This document shows, piece by piece, positions 39,279-50,886 of a DNA stretch of 64,000 nucleotides (positions are counted from its first letter, which is position 1; every line of letters begins with the position of its first letter). Where the stretch lies: the NCBI RefSeq assembly GCF_900106525.1, contig NZ_FNOG01000004.1, positions 78,796 to 142,795 on the forward strand. The letters are read 5' to 3'. The position numbers and the translations under genes are program-made. The notes beneath the pieces were generated by a model. It did not search any database and was not told the DNA's origin. It saw only the letters and a program-made list of their open reading frames with translations. Origin of the DNA: Lysobacter enzymogenes. GTDB lineage: Bacteria; Pseudomonadota; Gammaproteobacteria; Xanthomonadales; Xanthomonadaceae.

Positions 39279-40439
39279 ATGAAGTCGCATCGCAACGCCC
39301 CGCAATCCCTCCCCCGCCGCCTCGCCGCCGTCGCCGGCCTGGCCCTGCTGAGCCTGGCCGGCGCCGCCAGCGCCGGCGAAACCGTCATCCGCACCGCCCA
39401 CGGCGATGTCGCCGCTCTCGACGCGCCCAAGCCCGGCAGCGCCGCCGCGGCCAAGGCCGCCCAGGCCGCGCCGTTCGCCACCGCGCGCCAGCGCGCCGCG
39501 GTCAAGCCGCTGATCTGGGAAACCCGCGGCGAAGCCGCCTCCCCGGCCGCGCTCAAGGCGCTGGACGCGCCGACCGGCCCGGCCGCCAGCGCGCCCGGCG
39601 GCGCCGCCCCGGCGTTCAACAACTACCTCGCCCGCCAGCACTTCCCGCAGGTGTGGAACAAGCTCGACGCGCTGGACGCGCGCCAGGGCGCCGCGCCGGT
39701 GTCGGCGCTGGGCGGCGAGAAGGACGGCGCGCACTACGCCTACACCCGCTTCCCCGGCAATTACTACACCAGCCAGTGGAAGGCTTCGCCGTGGAACAAG
39801 ATCGGCAAGCTGTACTTCAACACGCCCGGCGGCGGCAGCTCGTACTGCACCGCGCAGGTGTCCAGCGGCACCAACGTGCTGACCACCGCCGCGCATTGCG
39901 TCTACACCTTCGGCTCGGGCTGGAACTCCAACTTCGTGTTCGTCCCGGCCGAACGCTACGGCGAGGCGCCGTACGGCCGGTTCGGCTGGACCACCGCGCG
40001 GGTGCCGACCAACTGGATCAGCCAGGGCACCCGGCGCTGGGACGTGGCGGTGATCAAGCTGACCGGCGAGCAGACCACCGGCGTCCCGGTGATCAACTAC
40101 GTCGGCTGGCTCGGCCGCGCCTGGAACCAGCCGTATTCGCTGTACACCTACTCGCACGGCTACGCCAGCAACCTGAGCACGCAGTACACCAACATCTGCG
40201 CCGGCCAGACCTACGACGCGCCGTCGGAAGGCACCAACGTCGTCGTGCAAGGGTGCGATATGACCTACGGCGCCAGCGGCGGCGCGTGGCTGATCAACTA
40301 CACGCCGAACTCCAACGCCGGCAATCAGGTCAACAGTGTGGTCAGCGGCCCGCACATCGGCGCGTTCGGCACCGCCTGGGTCGGCGCGCGCTTCAACGAC
40401 GACAACATCGTCGCGTTGTGCACGGCGATCGGGTGCTGA
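39279..40439 (+). CDS. Secreted trypsin-like serine protease
   Basis: This 386-residue exported endopeptidase belongs to the chymotrypsin/V8-like fold. A signal peptide ends near SAGE (residues ~1-32). A long Ala-rich pro-region follows, then the catalytic domain from about residue 150. The triad is visible at H206 (LTTAAHCV), D255 (RRWDVAVIKL) and S333 (YGASGGAW). Four cysteines are present (C190, C207, C307 and C326) and could form disulfides. AAGGAG lies eight bases before the ATG. Cleavage specificity cannot be read from the sequence. Such enzymes contribute to extracellular lysis by Lysobacter; that role is inference. A bidirectional terminator follows. Confidence 0.88.
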   Translation: MKSHRNAPQSLPRRLAAVAGLALLSLAGAASAGETVIRTAHGDVAALDAPKPGSAAAAKAAQAAPFATARQRAAVKPLIWETRGEAASPAALKALDAPTGPAASAPGGAAPAFNNYLARQHFPQVWNKLDALDARQGAAPVSALGGEKDGAHYAYTRFPGNYYTSQWKASPWNKIGKLYFNTPGGGSSYCTAQVSSGTNVLTTAAHCVYTFGSGWNSNFVFVPAERYGEAPYGRFGWTTARVPTNWISQGTRRWDVAVIKLTGEQTTGVPVINYVGWLGRAWNQPYSLYTYSHGYASNLSTQYTNICAGQTYDAPSEGTNVVVQGCDMTYGASGGAWLINYTPNSNAGNQVNSVVSGPHIGAFGTAWVGARFNDDNIVALCTAIGC

Positions 40440-40604
40440 GCGAGTCGTCTTCCGTGTGAAGTAAGGCGGGAACAAGCTTTGCTTCAGGCTTGGGAGGCAA
40501 GCCGGCCAAGCGACGCAGCCCGAAGCGCGCCGCCGCATGGGACAAGGACGTCCACGGGTTTCGCCGCGCTCGCACTAACCAGGGGGCGCAGCCTCCAGCC
40601 CAAG

Positions 40605-40630
40605 AAAAAGCCGGCGCGAGCCGGCTTTTT
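40605..40630. terminator. Bidirectional terminator between the protease and oxygenase genes
   Basis: AAAAAGCCGGC (40605-40615) pairs with GCCGGCTTTTT (40620-40630) around GCGA, giving A/T tails on both sides. It serves the convergent protease and oxygenase genes. Confidence 0.85.
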
Positions 40631-40728
40631 CTTTGCAAGCGATGGGAGCGCTTCGATCCGCCGGCGCTCCCGCGCGGACGGCCGCGAAGAGCGCGGCGAC
40701 AGCGTCGCCCAGCTCCCGATTCGCGGCC

Positions 40729-41664
40729 TTACTTGAGCTTGATCTCGCGCAGACGCTCTTCCAGATAGCCCTGCGCGGTGATCGGCTCCGGATAGCGCTT
40801 GGGATTGTCCGGGGTGACCGTCGAGGGCAGCACGTCGATCAGGAAATCCGGATTCGGGTGCAGGAAGAACGGGGTCGAGTAGCGCGGCTGGCGCGCCTGC
40901 TCGCCCGGCGGGTTGACCACGCGATGGGTGGTCGAGGGGTACACGTGGTTGGTCAGGCGCTGCAGCATGTCGCCGATGTTGACCACGATGGTGTCGGCGT
41001 CGGCGGTGAACGGCACCCACTCGCCCTTGCGCGACTTCACTTCCAGGCCGGCGGCGCTGGCGCCGACCAGCAGGGTGATCAGGTTGATGTCCTCGTGCGC
41101 GCCGGCGCGCACGTTGGGGATGTCGTCGGCGGTGATCGGCGGGTAGTGGATCGGGCGCAGGATCGAGTTGCCCGAGTCGGTCTTGTCGGCGAAGTAGTTC
41201 TCCGGCAGGCCGATGTGCAGGGCCAGCGCGCTGAGCACGCGCGAGCCGAGATTGTCGAGCGTGGTGTACAGGCCGTAGGCGACTTCCTTGAACTCGGCGA
41301 TCTCGCTCGGCCACAGGTTGGCCGGCATGTCGGAGGCGTACTTGGAGTCGCGCGCGATCTCGCGGCCGACGTGCCAGAACTCCTTGAGATCGAAGTGCTT
41401 GGAGTCCTTGGCGGTCTCCACGCCGAACGGGGTGTAGCCGCGCGCGCCGCCGCCGCCGGGCACGTGGTACTGGCGCTTGACCTCGTCGGGCAGCGCGAAG
41501 AAGCGCTTGAACACGTCGTAGGCGCGGTCGATCTGCTCGTCGCTGATGCCGTGGCCGCGGATGCCGGCGAAGCCCCATTCGCGGTAGGCCGCGCCGAGCT
41601 CGGCGACGAAGGCCTCGCGGTCGGTGTCGTAGCGGCGGATATCGAGGGTAGGAATCTGACTCAC
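40729..41664 (-). CDS. 2-oxoglutarate/Fe(II)-dependent oxygenase, isopenicillin-N-synthase-like
   Basis: This 311-residue cytoplasmic enzyme belongs to the plant-type 2OG-Fe(II) dioxygenase superfamily. The N-terminal DIOX_N-like part has WGFAGIRGHGIS and GARGYTPFGVETAKD. The iron facial triad is H190-x-D192 (AHEDINLITLL) and H247 (TTHRVVNP), and R261 with S263 (QPRYSTPFF) should bind 2-oxoglutarate. The substrate is unknown; relatives include flavonol synthase-like and ethylene-forming-like enzymes. It is divergent from the membrane sulfatase gene across about 300 bp and shares no operon. Confidence 0.85.
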   Translation of the reverse strand: MSQIPTLDIRRYDTDREAFVAELGAAYREWGFAGIRGHGISDEQIDRAYDVFKRFFALPDEVKRQYHVPGGGGARGYTPFGVETAKDSKHFDLKEFWHVGREIARDSKYASDMPANLWPSEIAEFKEVAYGLYTTLDNLGSRVLSALALHIGLPENYFADKTDSGNSILRPIHYPPITADDIPNVRAGAHEDINLITLLVGASAAGLEVKSRKGEWVPFTADADTIVVNIGDMLQRLTNHVYPSTTHRVVNPPGEQARQPRYSTPFFLHPNPDFLIDVLPSTVTPDNPKRYPEPITAQGYLEERLREIKLK

Positions 41665-41967
41665 TGTGCGTTCCTGTCTGTCTGTATCGTCCGGGTAAGC
41701 CGCTATCTTCGCTCAAAGCCGCTCCGGGCGCGCTATCGATCCCGGATCGGCGCCGTGCCGGCACGCCGGGCCGCCTCGCCCGGCACAGCCCGCGCGAGCG
41801 GCCGCGGATGCCGCCTGAACGGCCGCCGGCGCCGTTTAGGCCGCGCCGCGACCTCCCGCCATCCGGCGGTGTTCCAGGGCTTTGTTACACGCTAAAGTCG
41901 CCGCCCCGACCTGCCCCGTCCAGGTCCCGCCGCCCCGCCAGGCCCGCCGCACCGAGAGCCGCACCGA
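41665..41967. other. Divergent intergenic region
   Basis: It separates the oxygenase (minus) and sulfatase (plus) genes and must hold promoters for both. A locally AT-rich TTTGTTACACGCTAAAGT (41881-41898) is the best candidate for a plus-strand promoter region. No palindromic operator was recognised. Confidence 0.35.
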
Positions 41968-43827
41968 ATGGACGTCCCCGCCGCACGTTCCGCCTTCCAG
42001 GCGCGCACCGCCCTGGCCTGGCTGACCGGCTTCACCCTGACCAACGCCGCCGCGGCGATCGCCATCGCCGCGCTCAACATTCCCTTCGCCCATCTGGCCG
42101 GGCACTGGAAGGCGGCGCTGTTCCTGACCCTGGCCCTGCCCGGCCACTTCGTCTTCTTCGGCGCCCTGCTCGGCCTGCTGCCGCTGCTGCTGGGCTGGCT
42201 GACCCGGCGCCGCGGCGTCATGACCGTCGCCGCGGTGATCCTGCAGGCGGCGTGGATCTGCCTGATCGCCACCGACGCCAAGGTGTTCGCGCTGTACCGG
42301 TTCCACCTCAACGCGATGGTCGCCAACATGGTGTTCGGCGGCGCCATGCAGGACCAGGTGGTGCTGTCGGGCTCGACCTGGGCGCTGATCGCGCTGGCGG
42401 TGACCTTGGTGCTGGCGCTGGAAATCGCCGTGGCCTGGCTGTGGTGGCGCGCGCTGCAGCGGCGCCCCGGCCTGACCGGCGTGCTGCGCGCGTGGTGGCT
42501 GGCCGCGGCGGTGATGGTGTTCGGCCAGGCGATGGTCGCCTACTACGATGCGCGCGGCGACCGGCTGATCCTGTCGCAGTTGCCCTACATCCCGTGGGCG
42601 CAGCCGATCACGCTGAAGGACTCGCTGCGCCGCTTCGGCGTGGAGAGCGACCCGAACGCGCGCATGCCCAGCGCCGGCGAAGGCCTGCTCAAGTACCCGC
42701 GCAAGCCGCTGGACTGCGACGCGGCGCTCAAGCTCAACGTCGTGGTGATCGTGCTCGAGTCGCTGCGCCACGACGCGCTCGACCCGCGGGTGATGCCCAA
42801 CACCTGGCAGCTGGCGCAGCGCTCGCAGTGGTACGACGACCACTACAGCTCCGGCAACGCCACCCGCTTCGGCCTGTTCGGCCTGCTCTACGGCCTGCCC
42901 GGCGGCTACTGGCATCCGATGCTGGCCGAGCAGCGCGGCTCGGCCTTCATCGGCCAGATGAAGAAAGACGGCTATGCGATGCACATCTACGGCAGCGCGC
43001 CGCTGTACAACCCCGAGTTCGACCGCACCGCGTTCTCGGAAGTGCGCGAGCGCATCGTCAACGGCCCGCGCGAGCGCAAGAGCGCCGAGCGCGACCAGGC
43101 GATCCTGGCCGATCTGCAGCGCGACATCGCCGCGACTTCGCCGCAGCAGCGCTTCTTCGGCTTCGTGTTCCTGGATTCGACCCACCAGCCCTACTACATG
43201 CCCAAGGGCTATCCGCCGCTGTTCCAGCCGATGGCGCAGTCGATCAACCCGATCGACTTCGGCCCCGACCACGACCCGCTGCCGGACTTCAACCGCTACC
43301 GCACCGCCGCGCACTACGCCGACTCGCTGATCGGCCCGTTCGTGCGCGCGCTGGAGTCCGGGCCGTTCGCGCAGAACACCGTGCTGGTGGTCACCGGCGA
43401 TCACGGCGAGGAGTTCAACGACCTCAAGCAGAACTACTGGGGCCACAACGGCAACTTCTCCGACTACCAGCTGCGCACGCCGTTCGTGCTGTATTGGCCC
43501 GGCAAGGCGGCGCAGAAGATCGGCCACGTGACCTCGCACGAGGACATGGTGCCGACCCTGATGCGCCACGCGCTGGGCTGCCGCAACGACAGCGCCGACT
43601 ACAGCACCGGCCGCGACCTGTTCGGCCCGGGCGCGCCGAACCGGCCGCTGCTGGTGGAAAGCTGGTCGCAGCGCGGCATCCGCCACGGCGAGCGGATCTA
43701 CCTGTTCGACAACTACGGCGCGGCGACCGTGGTCGACCGGCGCTACCGGCCGCTGCCGGACGCGAAGGTCGACCCGGCGGCGGTGGCGCAGTCGTGGGAG
43801 ATGCTGACGCGGTTCCAGCAGCGCTGA
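41968..43827 (+). CDS. YejM/LapC-like inner-membrane sulfatase-fold protein
   Basis: This 619-residue membrane protein has five predicted N-terminal helices (first ~200 residues, DUF3413-like) and a periplasmic sulfatase/phosphatase-fold domain. The sulfatase part begins VVVIVLESLRHDALDP (E264 region) and contains SSGNATRFGLFGLLYGLPGG with T299, VTGDHGEEF and KQNYWGHNGNF. In E. coli the relative YejM (PbgA/LapC) senses periplasmic LPS and protects LpxC from FtsH-dependent degradation, and its active site is degenerate. The name is by similarity of layout, so an LPS-control role is an inference. It is followed by a duplicated repeat block and a strong terminator. Confidence 0.82.
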   Translation: MDVPAARSAFQARTALAWLTGFTLTNAAAAIAIAALNIPFAHLAGHWKAALFLTLALPGHFVFFGALLGLLPLLLGWLTRRRGVMTVAAVILQAAWICLIATDAKVFALYRFHLNAMVANMVFGGAMQDQVVLSGSTWALIALAVTLVLALEIAVAWLWWRALQRRPGLTGVLRAWWLAAAVMVFGQAMVAYYDARGDRLILSQLPYIPWAQPITLKDSLRRFGVESDPNARMPSAGEGLLKYPRKPLDCDAALKLNVVVIVLESLRHDALDPRVMPNTWQLAQRSQWYDDHYSSGNATRFGLFGLLYGLPGGYWHPMLAEQRGSAFIGQMKKDGYAMHIYGSAPLYNPEFDRTAFSEVRERIVNGPRERKSAERDQAILADLQRDIAATSPQQRFFGFVFLDSTHQPYYMPKGYPPLFQPMAQSINPIDFGPDHDPLPDFNRYRTAAHYADSLIGPFVRALESGPFAQNTVLVVTGDHGEEFNDLKQNYWGHNGNFSDYQLRTPFVLYWPGKAAQKIGHVTSHEDMVPTLMRHALGCRNDSADYSTGRDLFGPGAPNRPLLVESWSQRGIRHGERIYLFDNYGAATVVDRRYRPLPDAKVDPAAVAQSWEMLTRFQQR

Positions 43828-43853
43828 GCGGCGCGAACGCAAACCACAACCGC

Positions 43854-44138
43854 TCCCTGTAGGAGCGGCGCGAGCCGCGACCAACCGAAGCCGCGTTTCG
43901 CAAGCGTGAGCATCCGCAGATACGCAACCGTGGGGATTCTCGATTTCGGCTTCTGCGCGTTTGACGCTGAGGGTGCGGCCGGGTCGTTCCCTGTAGGAGC
44001 GGCGCGAGCCGCGACCAACCGAAGCCGCGTTTCGCAAGCGTGAGCATCCGCAGATACGCAACCGTGGGGATTCTCGATTTCGGCTTCTGCGCGTTTTACG
44101 TCGCTTCGGTTGGTCGCGGCTTGCGCCGCTCCTACAGG
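43854..44138. repeat. Perfect 109-bp direct repeat with family B units
   Basis: Bases 43854-43962 and 43988-44096 are identical over 109 bp, with 25 bp between them. Each begins TCCCTGTAGGAGCGGCGCGA, a family B unit. A further inverted family B unit (44104-44138) follows. The block lies between the sulfatase stop and its terminator, so it would be in the mRNA tail. Confidence 0.9.
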
Positions 44139-44157
44139 CAGCTTCGGACAGAAACGA

Positions 44158-44187
44158 CGAAGGCCGCTCGCGCGGCCTTCGTTTTTT
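44158..44187 (+). terminator. Intrinsic terminator of the sulfatase gene
   Basis: CGAAGGCCGC (44158-44167) pairs with GCGGCCTTCG (44172-44181) around TCGC, followed by T6 (44182-44187). On the minus strand the T-tract is weaker, but the element may also serve glmM, which stops at 44206. Confidence 0.85.
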
Positions 44188-44205
44188 ACTGCATGACGGA
44201 ACCGG

Positions 44206-45546
44206 TCAGACCGCGGCTTTCACCGCCGCCGACAGCGCATCGAGCGTGTTCTGCATCAACGTCGCATCGTCGGCCTCGACGGTGACGCGCACCACCGGCT
44301 CGGTGCCCGAAGGGCGCAGGAAGGCGCGGCCGCGGCCGGCGACCGCGGCTTCGGCCAGTTTCAACGCCTCTTTGACCGACGCAGCTTCGGTTGGCTTGCT
44401 CTGCCCTTCGAAGCGCACGTTGACGGTCTTCTGCGGCACCCGCTGCAGCCCGGCCAGCGCGTCGCGCAGCGACAGCTTGCGGCGGCTGAGCACTTCCAGC
44501 ACCTGCAGCGCGCTGACGATGCCGTCGCCGGTGCTGGTGCGGTCCAGGCACAGCAGATGGCCGGAGGCTTCGCCGCCGAGCATGCCGCCGTGGGCGATGA
44601 GCTGCTGGTGCACGTAGCGGTCGCCGACCTTGGCGCGGATGAAGCCGATGCCGCGCTGCTCCAGCGCGCGCTCCAGGCCGTAGTTGGTCATCAGCGTGCC
44701 GACCACCGGGCCGCGCAGGCGGCCGCTGTCCTGCCAGTCGGTGGCCAGGATGTAGAGCAGGTCGTCGCCGTCGCAGATGCGGCCTTCGCTGTCGACGAAC
44801 ATGACCCGGTCGCCGTCGCCGTCGAAGGCGATGCCCAGGTCCGCGCCGCTGGCGCGGACCCGGTCGACCAGGGTCTGCGGATGGGTCGAGCCGACCCCGT
44901 CGTTGATGTTGAGGCCGCTGGGGTCCACGCCGATCGCGTCGACGCGCGCGCCCAGTTCGCGCAGCACCAGCGGGCCGACCTGATAGGTGGCGCCGTTGGC
45001 GCAGTCCAGGGCGATGCGCAGGCCGCTGAGGTCGAAGCCGCGCGAGACCGAGCCCTTGCACGCTTCCAGATAGCGGCCGATGGCGTCGCGGGTGCGCACG
45101 GCGCGGCCCAGGCGTTCGGATTCGACCGTGCGGAACGGCTGGTCCAGCGCCGCTTCGATCGCCAGCTCGGTGTCGTCGTCGAGCTTTTCGCCGTCGGCGG
45201 AGAAGAACTTGATGCCGTTGTCGTAGTGCGGGTTGTGCGAGGCGGAGATGACGATGCCGCCGTCGGCGCGCAGCGAGCGGGTCAGGTGCGCGACCGCCGG
45301 GGTCGGCATCGGGCCCATCAGTTGCACGTCCACGCCGGCGGCGACCAGACCGGCCTCGAGCGCGGCCTCGAACATGTAGTTCGAGATGCGGGTGTCCTTG
45401 CCGATGATGACCATCGGATTGCGCCAGTCGCGGCGCTGCAGCGCGTGGCCGTAAGCGTTGCCCAGGCGCAGGACGAAGTCGGCCGAGATGGCGCCCTCGC
45501 CGACGCGACCGCGAATGCCGTCGGTGCCGAAATATTTGCGGGTCAT
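44206..45546 (-). CDS. glmM: Phosphoglucosamine mutase
   Basis: This 446-residue enzyme converts glucosamine 6-phosphate to glucosamine 1-phosphate for peptidoglycan and LPS precursors. [18 protein letters not shown] opens the protein. The phosphoserine loop is [12 protein letters not shown], with the catalytic Ser at 103. The Mg-binding loop [11 protein letters not shown] and the C-terminal phosphate-binding [14 protein letters not shown] are present. It is the last gene of this minus-strand run. Its activation presumably needs Ser phosphorylation, as in the family. Confidence 0.97.
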   Translation of the reverse strand: MTRKYFGTDGIRGRVGEGAISADFVLRLGNAYGHALQRRDWRNPMVIIGKDTRISNYMFEAALEAGLVAAGVDVQLMGPMPTPAVAHLTRSLRADGGIVISASHNPHYDNGIKFFSADGEKLDDDTELAIEAALDQPFRTVESERLGRAVRTRDAIGRYLEACKGSVSRGFDLSGLRIALDCANGATYQVGPLVLRELGARVDAIGVDPSGLNINDGVGSTHPQTLVDRVRASGADLGIAFDGDGDRVMFVDSEGRICDGDDLLYILATDWQDSGRLRGPVVGTLMTNYGLERALEQRGIGFIRAKVGDRYVHQQLIAHGGMLGGEASGHLLCLDRTSTGDGIVSALQVLEVLSRRKLSLRDALAGLQRVPQKTVNVRFEGQSKPTEAASVKEALKLAEAAVAGRGRAFLRPSGTEPVVRVTVEADDATLMQNTLDALSAAVKAAV

Positions 45547-45845
45547 GGATTCGAGATTCGGAATTGAGGATGAGGGATGCGTACGTCGCGGCTCGGCGCC
45601 TGCTCAGCGCCATCGGGGGATCGCCGCGCGGCGAGTGTGCCGCAAGCCGCGTGTGCTTGCGCTGCACGCGGCTGAACGCCGTCGCGTTGCGCTTGCGCGC
45701 TCACAGTTCCTGCGGCCGGGATCTTCGATCGAGCATCGACTGCCGGCAAAAACGGCAAAAGCGACGCGGCCGGCGCGTTCGCGCCGATCGCATCGCTTTT
45801 GTCGAGCGCCCATGCCAAATCCCGAAGCCCGTATCGAAGCGGCGC
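45547..45845. other. accD-glmM intergenic stretch
   Basis: No gene was recognised in these 299 bases. The segment near 45700-45790 is less GC-rich (AAAAACGGCAAAAGCGACG) and may contain the glmM promoter, but no reliable -10/-35 pair was identified. Confidence 0.35.
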
Positions 45846-46733
<888 letters not shown>

Positions 46734-46906
46734 GCGTTGGGATCTTCCTGGTTTAAATGAAGATGTTTAGACGTTTCGACTGCAGGCGCTGGGCCGGCGC
46801 AGGACGGATCGGCGGTGGCGCGGGTGCGCCGCGTCGGTGCCGTCCCGGCGGGCCAGTCTAGCGCAGCGGCCCGCGAGGCCCGGCCGCCGCTGTTCAGGCG
46901 TGGCGC

Positions 46907-47710
46907 TCAGGCGGCGTCGAGGGCGCGGCGCAGCGGCGCGAGGAAATCGCGCGCGGCCTGCGCCGCGGCTTCGGCCGAGGCCGCCTCGGCCAGCACCGCG
47001 ACCAGCGCGCTGCCGACCACCACGCCCTCGGCTTCGCGCGCCATGGCCGCGGCGCTGGCCGCGTCCTTGATGCCGAAGCCGGCCACCACCGGCACCTTGG
47101 CGCGCTGGCGGATCCGGTGCAGGCGGTCGTTGGCCGCGCCGGTGTCGAGCCGGTCGGCACCGGTCACGCCGGCGAAGCTGACGTAGTAGAGATAGCCCTG
47201 GGCGCCATCGCACAGCACCTCCAGGCGCGCGTCGGTGGTGGTCGGCGAGGCCAGCAGGATCAGCGCCAGGCCGGCCGCGGCGAAAGCCGCGCGCAGTTCG
47301 TCGGCTTCTTCCGGCGGCAGGTCGACCAGCAGCACGCCGTCGACGCCGGCGGCGACCGCGTCGGTGGCGAAACGCTGCGCGCCGCGGATCTCGATCGGGT
47401 TGAGGTAGCCCATCAGCACCACCGGCGTGTCGGCGTCGCGCTGGCGGAACTGCGCCACCGCCTTGAGCACCCAGCCCAGCCCGGCGCCGCGCGCGATCGC
47501 GCGCTCGGAGCTGCGCTGGATGGTCGGCCCGTCGGCCATCGGATCGGAGAACGGCACGCCGAGTTCGATCACATCGGCGCCGGCCTCGACCAGCGCGTGC
47601 ATCGCCGGCACGGTCGCCTCCAGCGAGGGATCGCCGGCGGTCAGGAACGGGATCAGCGCCTTGCGGCCGGCGGCTTGCAGGTGTTGGAACTTGGCGTCGA
47701 TGCGGTTCAT
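46907..47710 (-). CDS. trpA: Tryptophan synthase alpha subunit
   Basis: This 267-residue TIM-barrel subunit cleaves indole-3-glycerol phosphate to indole. Catalytic E49 (DVIELGVPFSDP) and D60 occupy the same numbers as in Salmonella TrpA. The phosphate loop VVAGFGIKDA is present near residue 210. It is separated from trpB by 132 bp containing a repeat pair of family C, unusual for genes whose products form one complex. Confidence 0.97.
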   Translation of the reverse strand: MNRIDAKFQHLQAAGRKALIPFLTAGDPSLEATVPAMHALVEAGADVIELGVPFSDPMADGPTIQRSSERAIARGAGLGWVLKAVAQFRQRDADTPVVLMGYLNPIEIRGAQRFATDAVAAGVDGVLLVDLPPEEADELRAAFAAAGLALILLASPTTTDARLEVLCDGAQGYLYYVSFAGVTGADRLDTGAANDRLHRIRQRAKVPVVAGFGIKDAASAAAMAREAEGVVVGSALVAVLAEAASAEAAAQAARDFLAPLRRALDAA

Positions 47711-47729
47711 GGATAAAGGCTTTGCGTTA

Positions 47730-47835
47730 GCTCCCTCTCCCGCTTGCGGGAGAGGGCTGGGGTGAGGGCCGGAGCGGGACGGGCGCTTGCCCTCATCCGC
47801 CCTGCGGGCACCTTCTCCCGCACGCGGGAGAAGGG
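47730..47835. repeat. Repeat family C, inverted pair (REPIN-like)
   Basis: GCTCCCTCTCCCGCTTGCGG (47730-47769 copy) faces a divergent reverse copy (47789-47835) with ACGCGGGAGAAGGG. Each copy has a CTCTCCCGC/GCGGGAGAG stem. The pair occupies nearly the whole trpB-trpA gap. Confidence 0.8.
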
Positions 47836-47842
47836 ACGGCGA

Positions 47843-49087
<1,245 letters not shown>

Positions 49088-49338
49088 CGGCAGCGGCCAT
49101 CAACACGGGAGCACCGCGCCACGCGCGGCGGAACCTGGGAGTTTAGGGCATCGACGGGTCAACCGTACCGTTTGCCCGACCTCGGAATGGCGGTCCGTTC
49201 CTGGGGTGACGGGGTCGGCAAAGCCGGCAGGGGCATCGGGCCGCGGCAAAAGCGGGTCCGCCGCCGGCTGCGAGCGCCGCAGGGCCGGCGTTTGCGTCTA
49301 TCCGTTTGCTGGCAGTGCGAAGCGAGCGCCGGCGGCGC

Positions 49339-50001
49339 TCACTCCACGTGGCAATCGGCCCGCCGCACTTCCTCGACGAACTGGCGCATCTTGTCGCCGT
49401 CCTTGAGCCCAGGCGCGCTCTCGATGCCGCTGGAGACGTCCACGCCCCACGGCAGGGTCGCCAGGATCGCTTCGAACACGTTGTCGGGGGTGATGCCGCC
49501 GGCGAGCACGAAGGGCTTTTGCACCCCGACCGGGATCCGTTTCCAGTCGAAGGTATTGCCGCTGCCGCCGCTGCCGCCCTCGGCGTGGCTGTCGAACAGG
49601 AAGCCGGCGGCGCCGGGGAAGCGCATCAGCAGCGCCGAGGGGTGCTGGGTGGCCAGCTCGCCGCCCATCGGGATGGCCTTGAGGTAGGGCACGCCGAAGC
49701 CGCGGCAATAGGCGTCGTCCTCGTTGCCGTGGAACTGCAGCAGGCTCGGCCGGACCTGGCGCACGACCTCGCGCACTTCCTCGACCGGGTTGTCGGCGAA
49801 CAGGGCGACCGCGTCGACCAGCGGCGCCAGCGCCTGGCGCATGGCCCGCGCCTCCTCCGGCGCGACCCGGCGCTTGCTGCCGGCGGCGAACACGAAGCCG
49901 ATCGCGTCGGCGCCGAGTTCGCAGGCCAGGCGCACGTCGCCCGGGCGGGTGAAACCACAGAACTTGATGCGGGTGCGGAACAGAGTGCGGGAGGGATTCA
50001 A
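49339..50001 (-). CDS. trpF: Phosphoribosylanthranilate isomerase
   Basis: This 220-residue TIM-barrel enzyme performs the Amadori rearrangement in tryptophan synthesis. The catalytic Cys15 sits in [23 protein letters not shown] and [13 protein letters not shown] plus the C-terminal [16 protein letters not shown] are hallmarks. The start is a TTG with GAGG seven bases upstream, overlapping the truA stop by four bases (TTGA). A longer reading frame through truA was rejected. It is coupled to truA, as in pseudomonads. Confidence 0.93.
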   Translation of the reverse strand: MNPSRTLFRTRIKFCGFTRPGDVRLACELGADAIGFVFAAGSKRRVAPEEARAMRQALAPLVDAVALFADNPVEEVREVVRQVRPSLLQFHGNEDDAYCRGFGVPYLKAIPMGGELATQHPSALLMRFPGAAGFLFDSHAEGGSGGSGNTFDWKRIPVGVQKPFVLAGGITPDNVFEAILATLPWGVDVSSGIESAPGLKDGDKMRQFVEEVRRADCHVE

Positions 50002-50843
50002 AGGCTGACCTCGGCAGGCAACTGGCATTCGGCGGGATAGCGCGGCCCGACGAACACCAGTCCCGCCGACGGAGCGGTCGGACCGGCGACCGTGCGGTCG
50101 CGCCCGGCCAGCAGTTCGGCGATCCAGCCCTCGGGCCGGTCGCCGCGGCCGACCGGCAGCAAGCTTCCGACAATGTTGCGCACCATATGGTGAAGAAACG
50201 CGTTGGCCTGCACTTCCATTTCCACGATATCGCCGTCGCGGCGCACCGCGATGTGTTGCAGGTCGCGGCGCGCGTGCGGGGCCTGGCAATGCACGGTGCG
50301 GAACGCCGAGAAATCGTTCTCGCCCAGCAGCGCCTGGGCCGCGCGGTGCATGGCGTCGGCGTCGAGCGGGCGCCGCTCCCAGCTCAGGTACTGGCGCTGC
50401 AGCGCCGGCCGCACCGCGCGGTTGAGGATGCGGTAGCGGTAGCGGCGCGCGCGCGCCGAAAAGCGGGCGTGGAAGTCCGCCGCCACCGGGATGCACCAGC
50501 GCACGCATACGGATGGAGGCAGGCGCGAGGTCGCGCCCAGGGTCCAGCCGCGCGGGTCGCGCTCGACCGGGCTGTCGAAATGCACGACCTGGCAGGAGGC
50601 GTGCACGCCGGCGTCGGTGCGGCCGGCGCAGACCACTTCGATGCCGGTGCCGGCGACGAAGCTCAGCGCCTCTTCCAGGGTGGTCTGCACGGTCGCTTCG
50701 CCGCGCGGCGCGTGCTCGGGACGGGCGGGTTCGCCCGGCCGCACCAAGCGCTGCCAGCCGGAGAATTCGCTGCCGTCGTATTCCACGCCCAGGGCGTAGC
50801 GCCGCAGCGGCGCGGCGGCGGAAGCGGTATCGAGGTCGTTCAT
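49998..50843 (-). CDS. truA: tRNA pseudouridine(38-40) synthase
   Basis: This 281-residue enzyme modifies positions 38-40 of the anticodon stem. The catalytic Asp is D77 in [34 protein letters not shown] near residue 216 is the conserved C-terminal motif. It lies 43 bp downstream of fimV and overlaps trpF. Confidence 0.96.
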   Translation of the reverse strand: MNDLDTASAAAPLRRYALGVEYDGSEFSGWQRLVRPGEPARPEHAPRGEATVQTTLEEALSFVAGTGIEVVCAGRTDAGVHASCQVVHFDSPVERDPRGWTLGATSRLPPSVCVRWCIPVAADFHARFSARARRYRYRILNRAVRPALQRQYLSWERRPLDADAMHRAAQALLGENDFSAFRTVHCQAPHARRDLQHIAVRRDGDIVEMEVQANAFLHHMVRNIVGSLLPVGRGDRPEGWIAELLAGRDRTVAGPTAPSAGLVFVGPRYPAECQLPAEVSL

Positions 50844-50886
50844 GGCCTTGCCCTGCCCTTGCCTGCTTGCGCTCGTCCGGTCCGGC

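Noticed and set aside
38816-40538. Long minus-strand frames over the protease gene and its leader
   Set aside because: They oppose a gene with a clear signal peptide, ribosome-binding site and catalytic triad. Their proteins are low-complexity.
49088-49338. Possible trp attenuator upstream of trpB
   Set aside because: No short open frame with tandem Trp codons followed by competing hairpins was found.
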